Of a stretch of DNA of 64,000 nucleotides, positions 46,487 to 54,969 are shown piece after piece (position 1 is the first letter of the stretch; each line of letters begins with the position of its first letter). Under the pieces are notes generated by a model. That model had not been told where the DNA came from and did not search any database. It was given only the letters and a program-made list of their open reading frames with translations. Origin of the DNA: Phycicoccus avicenniae (lineage in GTDB: Bacteria; Actinomycetota; Actinomycetes; Actinomycetales; Dermatophilaceae). The translations under genes and the position numbers were made by a program. The stretch is from assembly GCF_018139485.1 (NCBI RefSeq), contig NZ_JAGSNF010000015.1:62001-126000 (forward strand), in the 5' to 3' direction.

Positions 46487-46917
46487 GGGAGCCCCACCCA
46501 CTCGTCGGAGCCGTCGCCGAGGTGCTGCTGCTTCCAGATCGGGGTGCGGGCCTTGAGGGTATCGATGACGGCCCGGCAGGCATCGAAGGCCTGGCCACGG
46601 TGGGGCGCGGCCGCGGCGACGACGACCGCGAGGTCGCCGATCTCGAGGCGGCCGGTGCGGTGCACGGCGGCGACGCGCAGCGCGTCCGACCCGGCGAGCA
46701 CCTCCTCGCAGACCTCGCGCATCGTCGGTTCCGCGCTGGGGTGGGCCGAGTAGTCCAGGCCCGTCACGTCGTCACCGTGGTCGTGGTCGCGGACGACGCC
46801 GACGAACAGCGCCACGCCGCCGCACCGGGGGTGCCGGACGGCGCCGAGCACCTCGTCGACGGACAGCGGCTCGTCACGGACCGCGACGAGCGCGACCTCG
46901 CCGGGGTGGTCGGGCAC
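46483..46917 (-). CDS. moaE: molybdopterin synthase catalytic subunit
   Basis: A 144-residue MoaE, the large subunit that adds sulfur to precursor Z. Conserved parts: GGVALFVGVVRDHDHGDDVTGLDYSAHP, VAAVHRTGRLEIGDLAVVVAAAAPHRGQAFDACRAVIDTLKARTPIWKQQ, in which the Lys near the end is catalytic. No moaD lies beside it. The GTG at 46917 is chosen because GGGAG lies 6 nt upstream. It is coupled to the protease downstream by GTGA overlap. Confidence 0.95.
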   Translation of the reverse strand: MPDHPGEVALVAVRDEPLSVDEVLGAVRHPRCGGVALFVGVVRDHDHGDDVTGLDYSAHPSAEPTMREVCEEVLAGSDALRVAAVHRTGRLEIGDLAVVVAAAAPHRGQAFDACRAVIDTLKARTPIWKQQHLGDGSDEWVGLP

Positions 46918-47018
46918 GGGGCACTCCCTATCGCCGACCCCTCGGAACGATTCCGGTCGGCAGGTGGTTGGGTACAGACAGGACGACATTGTCACACCCG
47001 ACCCGCAGGAGACCGGCC

Positions 47019-48392
47019 GTGACCGACCGAGGTGACGACGACACCCCAGACCTTCCCCCCGAGCTCGAGCAGCTGCTCCGGGGGCTGACCGGAGGCGAGG
47101 TCGACCCACAGCTGGCCTCGATGGTCCAGGGCATGGGCCTGGACAAGGTCGACCCGCAGATGCTCCAGATGGTCATGGGGCAGGTGCAGGCGATGTTCGC
47201 CGCGCCCCCGTCGGACACCGCGGTCGACGCGACGGTGGCGACCGACATCGCCCGGAAGACCGTGGCGTCCGCGGGCGACGCGCTCGCCGGCGAGGCCGAC
47301 CGGCGTGCCGCGGCCGAGGCCGTCCAGGTCGCGGACCTCTGGCTCGCCGGGGCGACCGACCTCGACTCCCCGGGGCTGCGGGGGACCGCGTGGAGCCGTG
47401 CCGAGTGGGTCGAGGCGACGATGCCGGTGTGGGCCGGGCTCGTCGAGCCCGTCGCCGAGGGCGTCTCGGACGCCGTCGCGGCCGTCCTGGAGCGCCAGCT
47501 CGGTGACCTGCCCGAGGGCGCGGTCCCGCCCGCGATGGCGGGGATGATGGACCAGGCGGCCCCCATGCTGCGCCGGATGCACGGCTCGATGTTCTCGATG
47601 CAGCTCGGACAGGGCGTCGGGCGGCTCGCGGGCGAGGTGCTCACCGGCTGCGAGGTCTCCCTCCCGCTCGTGACGCCGCCCGAGGTCGTCCTCATGCCCG
47701 CCGCGGTCCGCGAGCTCGCCGAGGGCCTCGAGGTCGACGAGGCGCAGACCCGGCTTTTCCTCGCTGTGCGCGAGGTCGCCCGGGTCCGCCTGTTCCACGC
47801 CGTGCCGTGGCTCGCGCCCGCCCTGCTCGCCGCCGTCCGCGACTACGCCGGCGACATCACGATCGACACCGAGGGCATCGAGGAGGCGGTCCGCTCCATC
47901 GACCCGGCCGACCCGCAGGCGGTGCAGGAGGCGCTCCAGGGCAGGATGTTCGCCCCGCAGCACTCCCCCGCGCAGCAGGCGGCCCTCGCCCGGCTCGAGA
48001 CGGTGCTCGCCCTCGTCGAGGGCTGGGTCGACGTCGTCGCCGGCCGGGCGTGCGAGGCCCACCTGCCCGCCGCCTCCGCGCTCGGTGAGGCCGTGCGACG
48101 CCGCCGGGCGACGGGCGGACCCGCGGAGAAGGCCTTCGGCGCCCTCGTCGGCCTCGAGCTGCGGCCGCGGCGGCTGCGCGACGCGGCGAACCTCTTCCGC
48201 GCGCTCGAGGACTCCGGCGGCGCCGGCGCCCGGGACGCCGCCTGGCGCCACCCCGACCTCGCGCCGTCGACGGCCGACCTCGACGACCCGCTGGGCTACG
48301 TCGAGCGCAGCCAGGACACCGGCGGCGACGACCTCGACGCCGAGCTCGACGCGTTGCTGCGCGGTGAGAGCGGGGACGAGGGACGCGGGTGA
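47019..48392 (+). CDS. Zincin_2 (DUF2342) family protein with altered zinc motif
   Basis: A 457-residue protein of the zinc-dependent metalloprotease family DUF2342, homologous to Rv3195-type proteins. Family segments: LDKVDPQMLQMVMGQVQAMF, WVEATMPVW, LGQGVGRLAGEVLTGCEVSLPL and LVEGWVDVVAGRA. At the place of the HExxH zinc motif it reads REVAR (within LFLAVREVARVRLFH), so both His ligands are missing. GCAGGAG lies 8 nt before the GTG. Function unknown; possibly a scaffold rather than a protease. Confidence 0.9.
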   Translation: MTDRGDDDTPDLPPELEQLLRGLTGGEVDPQLASMVQGMGLDKVDPQMLQMVMGQVQAMFAAPPSDTAVDATVATDIARKTVASAGDALAGEADRRAAAEAVQVADLWLAGATDLDSPGLRGTAWSRAEWVEATMPVWAGLVEPVAEGVSDAVAAVLERQLGDLPEGAVPPAMAGMMDQAAPMLRRMHGSMFSMQLGQGVGRLAGEVLTGCEVSLPLVTPPEVVLMPAAVRELAEGLEVDEAQTRLFLAVREVARVRLFHAVPWLAPALLAAVRDYAGDITIDTEGIEEAVRSIDPADPQAVQEALQGRMFAPQHSPAQQAALARLETVLALVEGWVDVVAGRACEAHLPAASALGEAVRRRRATGGPAEKAFGALVGLELRPRRLRDAANLFRALEDSGGAGARDAAWRHPDLAPSTADLDDPLGYVERSQDTGGDDLDAELDALLRGESGDEGRG

Positions 48393-48979
48393 CCGGCGGG
48401 TCGCTCGACGCCGACCTCGCCCGCACCTACGCCCACCTCTACGCCGACGCGGTCCGCGTCCTCGGGGCGTGGACGGCGCCCGACGCCGGACAGGAGGGCC
48501 TGCGGCGCTCCTACGCCGACTTCCTCGCCTCGCACCCCGACGGGCTCGCGAAGCAGGGGCCGCCGCAGCACCTCACCGCGTCCTGCGTCGTCCTCGACGC
48601 GACCGGTGAGCGCGTGCTGCTCACCCTGCACCGCAAGGCCCGGCGCTGGTTCCAGTTCGGCGGGCACCTCGAGCCCACGGACCGCACGTTGTGGCACGCG
48701 GCACGACGCGAGGCGCGCGAGGAGTCCGGCGTCCCGGACCTCGAGCCGCTCCCGGACCCGGTCACGCTCGACCGGCACGCCCTGTCCTCGCGGTTCGGTC
48801 ACTGTCGAGAGCACCTCGACGTGCGCTTCGCCGCGCTCGCCCCCGACCGGGCAGTCCCGGCGGTGAGCAGCGAGTCCCTGGACGTGCGGTGGTGGCCGGT
48901 CGACGCCCTGCCGGACGATGCGGAGGCCGAGCTCTCAGGGCTGGTCGCCCGGGCCCGCGAGGTCCTCGGCGTCGGCTGA
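48389..48979 (+). CDS. NUDIX hydrolase
   Basis: A 196-residue NUDIX protein. The Nudix box runs from GGHLEPTDRTLWHAARREAREESGV, with the REAREE catalytic Glu residues intact. An N-terminal helical extension of about 60 residues precedes the fold. Substrate unknown; a nucleoside diphosphate derivative is usual. It overlaps the Zincin_2 gene by 4 nt (GTGA), and its 3' end overlaps the convergent M48 gene by 45 nt. Confidence 0.9.
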   Translation: MTGGSLDADLARTYAHLYADAVRVLGAWTAPDAGQEGLRRSYADFLASHPDGLAKQGPPQHLTASCVVLDATGERVLLTLHRKARRWFQFGGHLEPTDRTLWHAARREAREESGVPDLEPLPDPVTLDRHALSSRFGHCREHLDVRFAALAPDRAVPAVSSESLDVRWWPVDALPDDAEAELSGLVARAREVLGVG

Positions 48980-49522
48980 GGTCTCCTCGGGCGCGTCCTC
49001 CTCGTCGGTGCTCTCCGGTCCGGGCTCCCCCGCGCCGAAGGCCATCCCGTCGAGGAACCCGCGGGCCCGGTCGAGCCGGTCGAAGGATCCCAGGAGGTGC
49101 CAGAAGGCGGGGCCGTGCCCGTGGACAAGGAGGTGCGCGAGCTCGTGGAGCACGACGTAGTCCAGGACGTAGGCCGGGACCTCGTGCAGCCGGTCCGAGA
49201 TCCGGATCGTGCCGTCGGCGGGGGTGCACGAGCCCCATCGCCTGTCCATCGTCGAGACCCATCGCACGCTCACCGGACGCGCGTGGCCACCGAGGTAGCG
49301 CTCGGAGAGCCGGCCGGCACGGGCTGCGAGGTCGGCGTCGGTGCTGCCGCGCCGCCGGTCGCCCGCGTCCAGCCGGCCGACCATCCGGTCGACCCAGCTG
49401 CGCTCCTCGGCCGCCGAGAAGGACGCCGGGATGAGCACGACCGTGCGGCCACCGTCGCGGTACGCACTGACCGTGCGACGGCGGCGACGACTGCGGCGGA
49501 CCTCGACGTCCCCGGTGGGCAC
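48935..49522 (-). CDS. M48-like metallopeptidase, YgjP/DUF45 type
   Basis: A 195-residue protein with the zinc motif HELAHLLVHGHGPAFW (His-Glu-x-x-His plus a distal His) and the family segments RWGSCTPADGTIRISDRLHEVP. The C-terminus is an acidic tail of about 25 residues. The substrate is unknown; the family is soluble. The GTG at 49522 is preferred because a TAGGAT hexamer ends 7 nt before it; an ATG four codons upstream (49531) is the alternative. Confidence 0.9.
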   Translation of the reverse strand: MPTGDVEVRRSRRRRRTVSAYRDGGRTVVLIPASFSAAEERSWVDRMVGRLDAGDRRRGSTDADLAARAGRLSERYLGGHARPVSVRWVSTMDRRWGSCTPADGTIRISDRLHEVPAYVLDYVVLHELAHLLVHGHGPAFWHLLGSFDRLDRARGFLDGMAFGAGEPGPESTDEEDAPEETSADAEDLAGPGDQP

Positions 49523-49529
49523 GGTCCGC

Positions 49530-49535
49530 ATCCTA
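49530..49535 (-). promoter_or_regulatory. -10 box of the M48 gene
   Basis: On the minus strand TAGGAT is followed by 7 nt and GTG. Because the ATG alternative overlaps this box, the leaderless reading decides the start. Confidence 0.45.
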
Positions 49536-49760
49536 CGGGGAACGGAGGGACGGACGGGGCTGCGTAGGTGGGTGGGGGCAGGGGGTCGAGCACCGGGCAC
49601 GGGTCCGGTGACCGCGGCGCCCGCCGGGGGAGGACTCGCGGGCCGACAGGCGTCCCGAGGGGGTCCGCCGGCATCGCGCGCTGGCTAGTGTGGACCGGTC
49701 CAGGCCGCGTCGCGGCGACACACGACGGTCGTGGTGGCACGACCGGGTGAGGAGGCCCCG

Positions 49761-49922
49761 ATGGCCGAGGAGACCTACAAGGGCGAGTTCTACTGCGTGA
49801 AGTGCAAGGAGAAGCGGGAGGCCGAGGGCAGGGTCGTCGTCTCCGACAACGGCCGCCGGATGGCCAAGGGAGAGTGCCCCGTGTGCGGGACCAACCTCAA
49901 CCGCATCCTCGGCAAGGCCTGA
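49761..49922 (+). CDS. DUF5679 small zinc-ribbon protein
   Basis: A 53-residue protein with two Cys-x2-Cys knuckles: FYCVKCKEKREA and ECPVCGTNLNRILGK. DUF5679-type proteins are conserved in actinobacteria without known function; a zinc-binding RNA or protein adaptor is plausible. GAGGAGG lies about 8 nt before the ATG. TAGTGT at 49686-49691 may be the -10 element. Confidence 0.85.
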   Translation: MAEETYKGEFYCVKCKEKREAEGRVVVSDNGRRMAKGECPVCGTNLNRILGKA

Positions 49923-50013
49923 GCCCTCCCGGGGCCTGTGGACGGCCGCCCGCGCGAACACCTCCGGCCGGGCAGGATGAGGCCCGAGAGCAGGGTCGGA
50001 CTCGGGGGCAGGG

Positions 50014-50577
50014 ATGGAGCGCACGCGGGGGTACGTCGTCGTCGACGGCTGGGGCCCGGTGGCCGAGGAGGTCGCCGCACAGCTACGCCGGCTCGGGGTA
50101 CGGGTACGCGCCGGTGGCCACGCGGCGGACGCCGCCGAGCTCGACGTCGCCGGGGGCGGCCCACGGCCCGGCGCGGTGCTGCTCGTCACCGGGCACGAGC
50201 CCGCGTGGGTGCGGTGCCCGTCGATGCACGCTCCCTGGCACGCCCACGGCGTCGCCCACCTCCCGGTGCGGGCGCGGCCCGGGGGTGTCGACGTGGGGCC
50301 GCTCGTGCTCCCGGGCCGCTCGCCGTGCCTCGGGTGCGTCGCCGCCCGCCTCGACGACCCACCGACGGAGCGCGTCGTGCCCCCTGCCGGCGGGGACGAC
50401 GGGGTCCTCGTCCTCGCGGCCTCCGTCGCCACGGTCGTCACCCTCTCGGCGCTCCGCGGCGACACCCACCTCGCCGCCATCTCGACCGAGGTCGCGGGCG
50501 CCGGGCCGACGGTGCGGCACCGGGTGTGGTCCGCGCGCCCCCGCTGCGGCTGCGGCCTCGTGCGCGTCGCGGGGTGA
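50014..50577 (+). CDS. short ThiF/TOMM leader-binding-like protein
   Basis: A 187-residue protein. The start YVVVDGWGPVAEEVAAQLRRLG resembles the nucleotide fold of ThiF-like proteins, and VGPLVLPGRSPCLGCVAARL resembles the conserved part of TOMM cyclodehydratase (leader-peptide-binding) proteins. Cys pairs occur at PCLGC and RCGCG, possibly for zinc. It is much shorter than the usual 280-300 residues. No precursor peptide or YcaO gene lies nearby, so azole peptide synthesis is not indicated. It sits at the equivalent of Rv3196 next to the ABC1 kinase. Confidence 0.7.
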   Translation: MERTRGYVVVDGWGPVAEEVAAQLRRLGVRVRAGGHAADAAELDVAGGGPRPGAVLLVTGHEPAWVRCPSMHAPWHAHGVAHLPVRARPGGVDVGPLVLPGRSPCLGCVAARLDDPPTERVVPPAGGDDGVLVLAASVATVVTLSALRGDTHLAAISTEVAGAGPTVRHRVWSARPRCGCGLVRVAG

Positions 50578-50592
50578 GACCGGTCGGACCGG

Positions 50593-52533
50593 TCAGACCG
50601 GCACGATCGGGACCGCCGGCGGGTCCGAGAAGTCCTGCGTGTAGTAGCCGTCCGGGGCCTCGAACGGCTCGTCCTCGCACCGGGGGGTGGGGGTGACCCG
50701 CTGCCGTTCACCCTCGACGTCGGTGATCTCGAAGGACGACGAGGACAGCGTCCGCTCGCTCTCCACCGTCGTCCACGAGGCCTTGAAGAGGTCGATGCCC
50801 TGCCAGTCGACGCCGACCTCGCCGGCCTCCTCGACCTCGGCGACGTCGTAGTCGAGACGACGCACGTTCGCGGACTCGGCGAGCACGTCGTGGACGCGTC
50901 CGCCGTCCTCGGTCATCTCGTCGACGTCGATCGTCACGTCGTCGCGCCGCAGGTCCCCGTCGTCGTCCCGCGGGAAGAGCTCGTCGATGCGCGGCCCGAG
51001 CTCGTCGCGCAGCTCGGGGAACTGCTCGAAGTCCAGGACGAGCTCGGTGACCGAGGCCTCCCCCTCCTTCTGCGTGCGGGAGTAGCCGCCGCTCACGCCG
51101 AAGCCGTACGGGAGCGTCGCCTCGAGGTCCACACCGGCGTCGAACAGCTCGTCCAGCACCTGGTCGTCGACGGCGACGAGCAGCTTCGACAGGTCGCCGT
51201 CGGGCCCCCACACGACGGTCGTGCTCGTCTTGCCGCTGAACGTCGCGCCACCACCGGCGTGGCCCGAGCCGCCGCCACCGCGACCCTTGTCCTTCTCGTC
51301 CCGCTTCGACAGGCCCTTGCCCCCGAGGCTCGCGGCGACGAGGAAGCCGCCCGCGTCGCTCGAGCTGTAGGTGACCGTCTGGGTCCCGTCGTTCCAGTGG
51401 CGGTCCTCGACGACGACCTCGCCGGTGTAGTCGCCGGAGATGCCGAGCGTGCCCGAGCCCTCGCCCTTGGAGCCCTTCTTCGTCAGGGGGAGGTCGACGC
51501 CACCCGACAGCGTGACCTTGCGGGTGTCGGCCTCGGCGGACGCCAGCTCGTGGTGGGGGGCCTCGTTCGCGATCGTCGCGTCGAGTCGTTCCTTGACCTC
51601 CTTGCGGGTCTTGTACACCCCGCTGCAGAACTGCCGGCACCGCACGTTGCCCAACCGCTCGTAGCTCGCGGACAGGGCGCCGTAGGAGCGGTACCAGTCG
51701 ACCCACTCCTGGGCCCCCTCGAGGTCGGCGAACTCGTACGTCGTGTCCGTCGACCAGCCGGACAGCCCGGCGACGTCGAAGGAGAACGAGCCCACACCCC
51801 CGGACGCCCCACCGCCGGTCTCGGCCCCCTCGACGAGGTGGATCCGGGCCCGTCCGTCGCCCAGGTGCTCCACGAGCATCCCGCGCGAGCTGCCGAACCG
51901 GACGAAGAGGAAACGCATCTCGGAGCGCTCGACCGTCGTCTCCGCCCCCGTGACGCACGGCGGCTCCATCGAGTCGTAGGCCTCCTCGATGCACGCGGCC
52001 AGGGGACGCGCCGCGTCACCCCGGTCCCGCCCCTCGTCGGCTGCGGTGTAGACGTCCCACTCGCTCTGGCACTGCTCCGGCGCGAACAGCTCGCGGCACC
52101 CGACCCGTACACGGGTGGGATCGTCGGCGTCGAGCGGCCCACTCGTCGGGAGCACGTCTCGGCACGCCGGGTCGTCGGGGTTCTCGGGGTCGGGAGGGGG
52201 CACCTCCTCGGGGTCCGGGACGTCCTCCGGCTCGCCCTCCGGCGTCGCCGGTGGGTCCGCGGGGCCGCCGTCCGGTCCGGAGGGCTGCTCGCCGGGCCCG
52301 GTCCCGGCGAGCACGGCCTCCTCACAGTCGGCGGCACCGTCCCTGCCGGGACTCGTCACGAGACACCAGGCCCGTTCCGCGACCGACGCGACCGACTGCG
52401 GGGACGGGGCCAGGGCCACGACGACGACCGTGACGACGAGCGCCACCCCGAGGAACTCCACCGCCGCGTGGCCGCGTTCGCGGGACGTCGTCCGTGGATA
52501 CGACGACGGTCGGTGTCGGGAAGGCATCGGCAC
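50593..52533 (-). CDS. large TadE-like secreted or pilin-like protein of unknown function
   Basis: A 646-residue protein. The N-terminus has a TadE-like class III signal region, RERGHAAVEFLGVALVVTVVVVALAP, with the cleavage-type Gly before a hydrophobic helix. A Pro/Glu/Asp/Gly-rich linker of about 70 residues follows, then a large extracellular part with Cys residues (for example PACRDVLP, CIEEAYDSMEPPC, VRCRQFCSG) and Gly-rich, beta-strand-like stretches (LGISGDYTGEVVVEDRHWNDGTQTVTYSSSD). Not recognised as any enzyme. The GTG start at 52533 is chosen from a TAGCGT box 7 nt upstream; ATG at 52527 is close. Confidence 0.6.
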   Translation of the reverse strand: MPMPSRHRPSSYPRTTSRERGHAAVEFLGVALVVTVVVVALAPSPQSVASVAERAWCLVTSPGRDGAADCEEAVLAGTGPGEQPSGPDGGPADPPATPEGEPEDVPDPEEVPPPDPENPDDPACRDVLPTSGPLDADDPTRVRVGCRELFAPEQCQSEWDVYTAADEGRDRGDAARPLAACIEEAYDSMEPPCVTGAETTVERSEMRFLFVRFGSSRGMLVEHLGDGRARIHLVEGAETGGGASGGVGSFSFDVAGLSGWSTDTTYEFADLEGAQEWVDWYRSYGALSASYERLGNVRCRQFCSGVYKTRKEVKERLDATIANEAPHHELASAEADTRKVTLSGGVDLPLTKKGSKGEGSGTLGISGDYTGEVVVEDRHWNDGTQTVTYSSSDAGGFLVAASLGGKGLSKRDEKDKGRGGGGSGHAGGGATFSGKTSTTVVWGPDGDLSKLLVAVDDQVLDELFDAGVDLEATLPYGFGVSGGYSRTQKEGEASVTELVLDFEQFPELRDELGPRIDELFPRDDDGDLRRDDVTIDVDEMTEDGGRVHDVLAESANVRRLDYDVAEVEEAGEVGVDWQGIDLFKASWTTVESERTLSSSSFEITDVEGERQRVTPTPRCEDEPFEAPDGYYTQDFSDPPAVPIVPV

Positions 52534-52540
52534 CTCGGCG

Positions 52541-52546
52541 ACGCTA
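52541..52546 (-). promoter_or_regulatory. -10 box of the TadE-like gene
   Basis: On the minus strand TAGCGT, 7 nt, GTG; leaderless spacing. Confidence 0.4.
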
Positions 52547-52654
52547 GGCGTCCTCCGCCGAGGACCTGAAGGGCCCACGCGCCCGTCCGGGCCCCTGGTG
52601 CCGGGGTCCGCGGACCCGGGCGGCCCTGCGCTCCACTTCGGGACCCGCTCGGGT

Positions 52655-52660
52655 GAGAAT
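52655..52660 (+). promoter_or_regulatory. -10 box of the ABC1 kinase gene
   Basis: GAGAAT, 6 nt, then GTG at 52667. Confidence 0.35.
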
Positions 52661-52666
52661 GGGCAG

Positions 52667-54025
52667 GTGAGCGAACGCGAGCGCGAGATCCCCGGGTCGT
52701 CCATCGCCCGGGCGGCACGCCTCGCCGGGCTCCCCCTGGGGCATGCCGGGCGAGCCGCCCTCGGCGTCGGCAAGCGCGTCGGTGGCCGTCCCGCCGAGGT
52801 CGTCGCCGCCGAGCTGCAGGCCCGCACGGCCGAGCAGATGTTCGCCGTCCTCGGCCAGCTCAAGGGCGGCGCGATGAAGTTCGGCCAGGCCCTGTCGGTC
52901 ATGGAGGCCGCGATGCCCGAGGAGCTCGTCGGGCCCTACCGCGCGACCCTCACCAAGCTCCAGGAGTCGGGCCCGCCGATGGGTCGCGACCGGGTCCACG
53001 CGATCCTCGCCCAGGAGCTCGGTCCCCGGTGGGCCTCGACGAAGCTCGTCGAGTTCGACGACGTGCCGGCCGCCGCCGCGTCGATCGGCCAGGTGCACCG
53101 CGGGGTGTGGCGTGACGGCCGCGAGGTCGCGGTGAAGATCCAGTACCCGGGAGCCGGCAAGGCGCTGCTGTCCGACCTGAGCCAGATCTCCCGGGTCGCC
53201 CGGATGACCGGCTCCTGGGTCCCGGGCGTCGACATCAAGCCGATCATGGACGAGCTGCGCGAGCGGATGTCCGAGGAGCTCGACTACGCCTTGGAGGCCA
53301 AGCACCAGCGGCACTTCGCCCGGGCGTTCCGGGACGACGAGGACGTGTTCGTCCCCGACGTGCTCGTCGACTCGCCCCAGGTGCTCGTCACCGAGTGGGT
53401 CGAGGGCACCCCGCTCGCCCGGGTCATCGCCGAGGGCACGCAGGAGCAGCGTGACGAGGCCGCGACCCTCTACCTGGAGTTCCAGCTGCGGGCGCCCACC
53501 CGGGCCCGTCTGCTGCACGCCGACCCGCACCCCGGGAACTTCCGGATCACACCGGACGGCCGGCTCGGGGTCCTCGACTTCGGCGCGGTGAACCGGCTTC
53601 CGGAGGGACTGCCGAGCGAGATGGGCGAGATCCTCACGTACGCCCTCGCGGGCGACGGCCCGGCGCTCGTCGACGTCCTGCGCCGTGAGGGGTTCATCAA
53701 GAAGGGCATCGACGTCGACCCGGACGGTCTCGTCGAGTACCTCGACCCGCTCGTCGAGCCGATCCTCCACGACGAGTTCACCCCCACCCGGGAGTGGCTG
53801 CGGGGGGCGGCGAACCAGATCCAGGACCCCCGGCGCCCGCAGTTCCTCCTCGGGCTCAAGCTCAACCTGCCGCGGGCGTACGTCCTCATCCACCGCGTGT
53901 GGCTCGGCGGCATCGGCGTGCTCAGCCAGATCGGCGGCACGGTGCCGCTGCGCGAGATGGTGTGCGCCTACCTCCCGGGCGTCGACGAGTCCCGGCTGCC
54001 GCCGGACCCGGACGCCGCGGCCTGA
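52667..54025 (+). CDS. ABC1/UbiB family atypical kinase (AarF domain)
   Basis: A 452-residue protein. The N-terminal family motif KFGQALSVMEAAMPEE is near residue 66-82, the nucleotide-binding VAVKIQYPGAG near 155-165, the catalytic loop HADPHPGNFRI near 285 and DFGAVNR follows. Matches the Rv3197-type proteins that lie beside whiB7 in mycobacteria and are linked to WhiB7-dependent drug tolerance there. Substrate unknown; ATPase activity is likely. The GTG at 52667 gives the family start. Confidence 0.93.
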   Translation: MSEREREIPGSSIARAARLAGLPLGHAGRAALGVGKRVGGRPAEVVAAELQARTAEQMFAVLGQLKGGAMKFGQALSVMEAAMPEELVGPYRATLTKLQESGPPMGRDRVHAILAQELGPRWASTKLVEFDDVPAAAASIGQVHRGVWRDGREVAVKIQYPGAGKALLSDLSQISRVARMTGSWVPGVDIKPIMDELRERMSEELDYALEAKHQRHFARAFRDDEDVFVPDVLVDSPQVLVTEWVEGTPLARVIAEGTQEQRDEAATLYLEFQLRAPTRARLLHADPHPGNFRITPDGRLGVLDFGAVNRLPEGLPSEMGEILTYALAGDGPALVDVLRREGFIKKGIDVDPDGLVEYLDPLVEPILHDEFTPTREWLRGAANQIQDPRRPQFLLGLKLNLPRAYVLIHRVWLGGIGVLSQIGGTVPLREMVCAYLPGVDESRLPPDPDAAA

Positions 54026-54061
54026 CCCCGCAGGCCCCACCCCTCGGGCGCGCCCGCGGCG

Positions 54062-54265
54062 TCACCACCAGGCGGAGTCGAGCTTGCCCTCGATGCCGCG
54101 CAGGTGGCGCCGGCTGCAGTCGACGCAGGTCCACACCTCGCGCCCCTGCTCGCGCCCACGGGTCCACGTGAGGCGCGCCGCCGTGATGGCCTCCTCCCCC
54201 GATGGGCTGAACCCGCACGTCGCACACACCGGGTGGGCCTCCCGGGCGTCACCGCCCCCGGTCAC
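54062..54265 (-). CDS. small zinc-ribbon protein
   Basis: A 67-residue protein with PVCATCGFSP and WTCVDCSRRHLRGIEGKLDSAWW, two Cys-x2-Cys pairs that probably bind zinc. Actinobacteria have many such short proteins of unknown function. GTG start at 54265, three nucleotides after the glycosylase gene, so it is probably the last gene of the whiB7 downstream group. Confidence 0.65.
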   Translation of the reverse strand: MTGGGDAREAHPVCATCGFSPSGEEAITAARLTWTRGREQGREVWTCVDCSRRHLRGIEGKLDSAWW

Positions 54266-54268
54266 CGG

Positions 54269-54841
54269 TCAGGCCTTGGTCTTCGCGGCGGCCTTCGCGG
54301 CCTTCTTGAAGTCGCGGACCTTCTGGAGCGAGTCCGGGTCGGTGACGTCCGCGACCGACCGGAACGAGCCGTCCTCGGCGTAGGCGCCGCAGGCCTCCTG
54401 CCACCCGTCGGGCCGGACCCCGAGCTGCTTGCCGAGGAGGGCGGCGAAGATCCGGGCCTTCTGGTCGCCGAAGCCGGGCAGGGCCTTGAGCCGCCGGACG
54501 AGGTCGGCGCCGGAGGACGCCTCGGTCCAGATGCGGCGTGCGTCCCCGCCGTACTCGTCCCGGACGACGACCGCGAGGGCCTGGATGCGCCCGGCCATCG
54601 AGCGGCCGTAGCGGTGGACCGCCGGCGGGGTGGCGCAGAGGTCGGCGAACGCCTCGGGGTCGGCGGCCGCGACGGCGGCCGGGTCGAGGCTGCCGAACCG
54701 CTCGAGCACCTTCGCGGGGCCGGCGAAGGCGCGCTCCATCGGGAACTGCTGGTCGAGCAGCATGCCGGTGAGCAGGGCGAAGGGGTCCTCCGACAGGACA
54801 CGGTCGGCGGCGGGGTCCTGGGCGATCGTCAGCGCGGCCAT
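54269..54841 (-). CDS. HhH-GPD base excision DNA repair protein
   Basis: A 190-residue HhH-GPD protein. DPFALLTGMLLDQQFPMERAF opens the fold; the helix-hairpin-helix is LKALPGFGDQKARIFAALLGKQLG, and the C-terminal tail is Lys/Ala-rich. Glycosylases of this group cut damaged bases; the catalytic Asp cannot be placed with certainty. The ATG at 54841 lies 6 nt after TACGCT on the minus strand and is family-typical. Confidence 0.85.
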   Translation of the reverse strand: MAALTIAQDPAADRVLSEDPFALLTGMLLDQQFPMERAFAGPAKVLERFGSLDPAAVAAADPEAFADLCATPPAVHRYGRSMAGRIQALAVVVRDEYGGDARRIWTEASSGADLVRRLKALPGFGDQKARIFAALLGKQLGVRPDGWQEACGAYAEDGSFRSVADVTDPDSLQKVRDFKKAAKAAAKTKA

Positions 54842-54969
54842 GGGGTCAGCGTAGCCAGCAGCTCGCCGGCCACGGCGCGCCAGAAGTCGCGGGCGCGCAG
54901 GGCCGGAACGGGCACCGCCCCCGACGCGGCGTCGGGGGCGGTGCGCTCGGGGCTGTCGAGGCCGGTCAT
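54829..54969 (-). CDS. hypothetical small ORF downstream of whiB7
   Basis: A 46-codon frame (MTGLDSPERTAPDAASGAVP...ARDFWRAVAGELLATLTPW). Its ATG overlaps the stop of the preceding 43-codon ORF as ATGA, and its end overlaps the glycosylase start by 13 nt. Its coupling and position support translation, but no homologue is known to me and it has no own ribosome site. The amphipathic C-terminal half could be a helix. Confidence 0.35.
   Translation of the reverse strand: MTGLDSPERTAPDAASGAVPVPALRARDFWRAVAGELLATLTPWPR
54848..54853 (-). promoter_or_regulatory. -10 box of the HhH glycosylase
   Basis: On the minus strand TACGCT, 6 nt (GACCCC), ATG at 54841. It lies inside the 46-codon ORF. Confidence 0.4.

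Noticed and set aside
50014-50577. Azole-peptide (TOMM) biosynthesis cluster
   Set aside because: No YcaO, dehydrogenase or precursor peptide gene is near; the short protein alone is not evidence of a pathway.
50578-50592. Direct repeats of ACCGGTC between two convergent genes
   Set aside because: Three short copies of a self-complementary GC-rich heptamer in a 15-bp gap; no sign of a larger structure.
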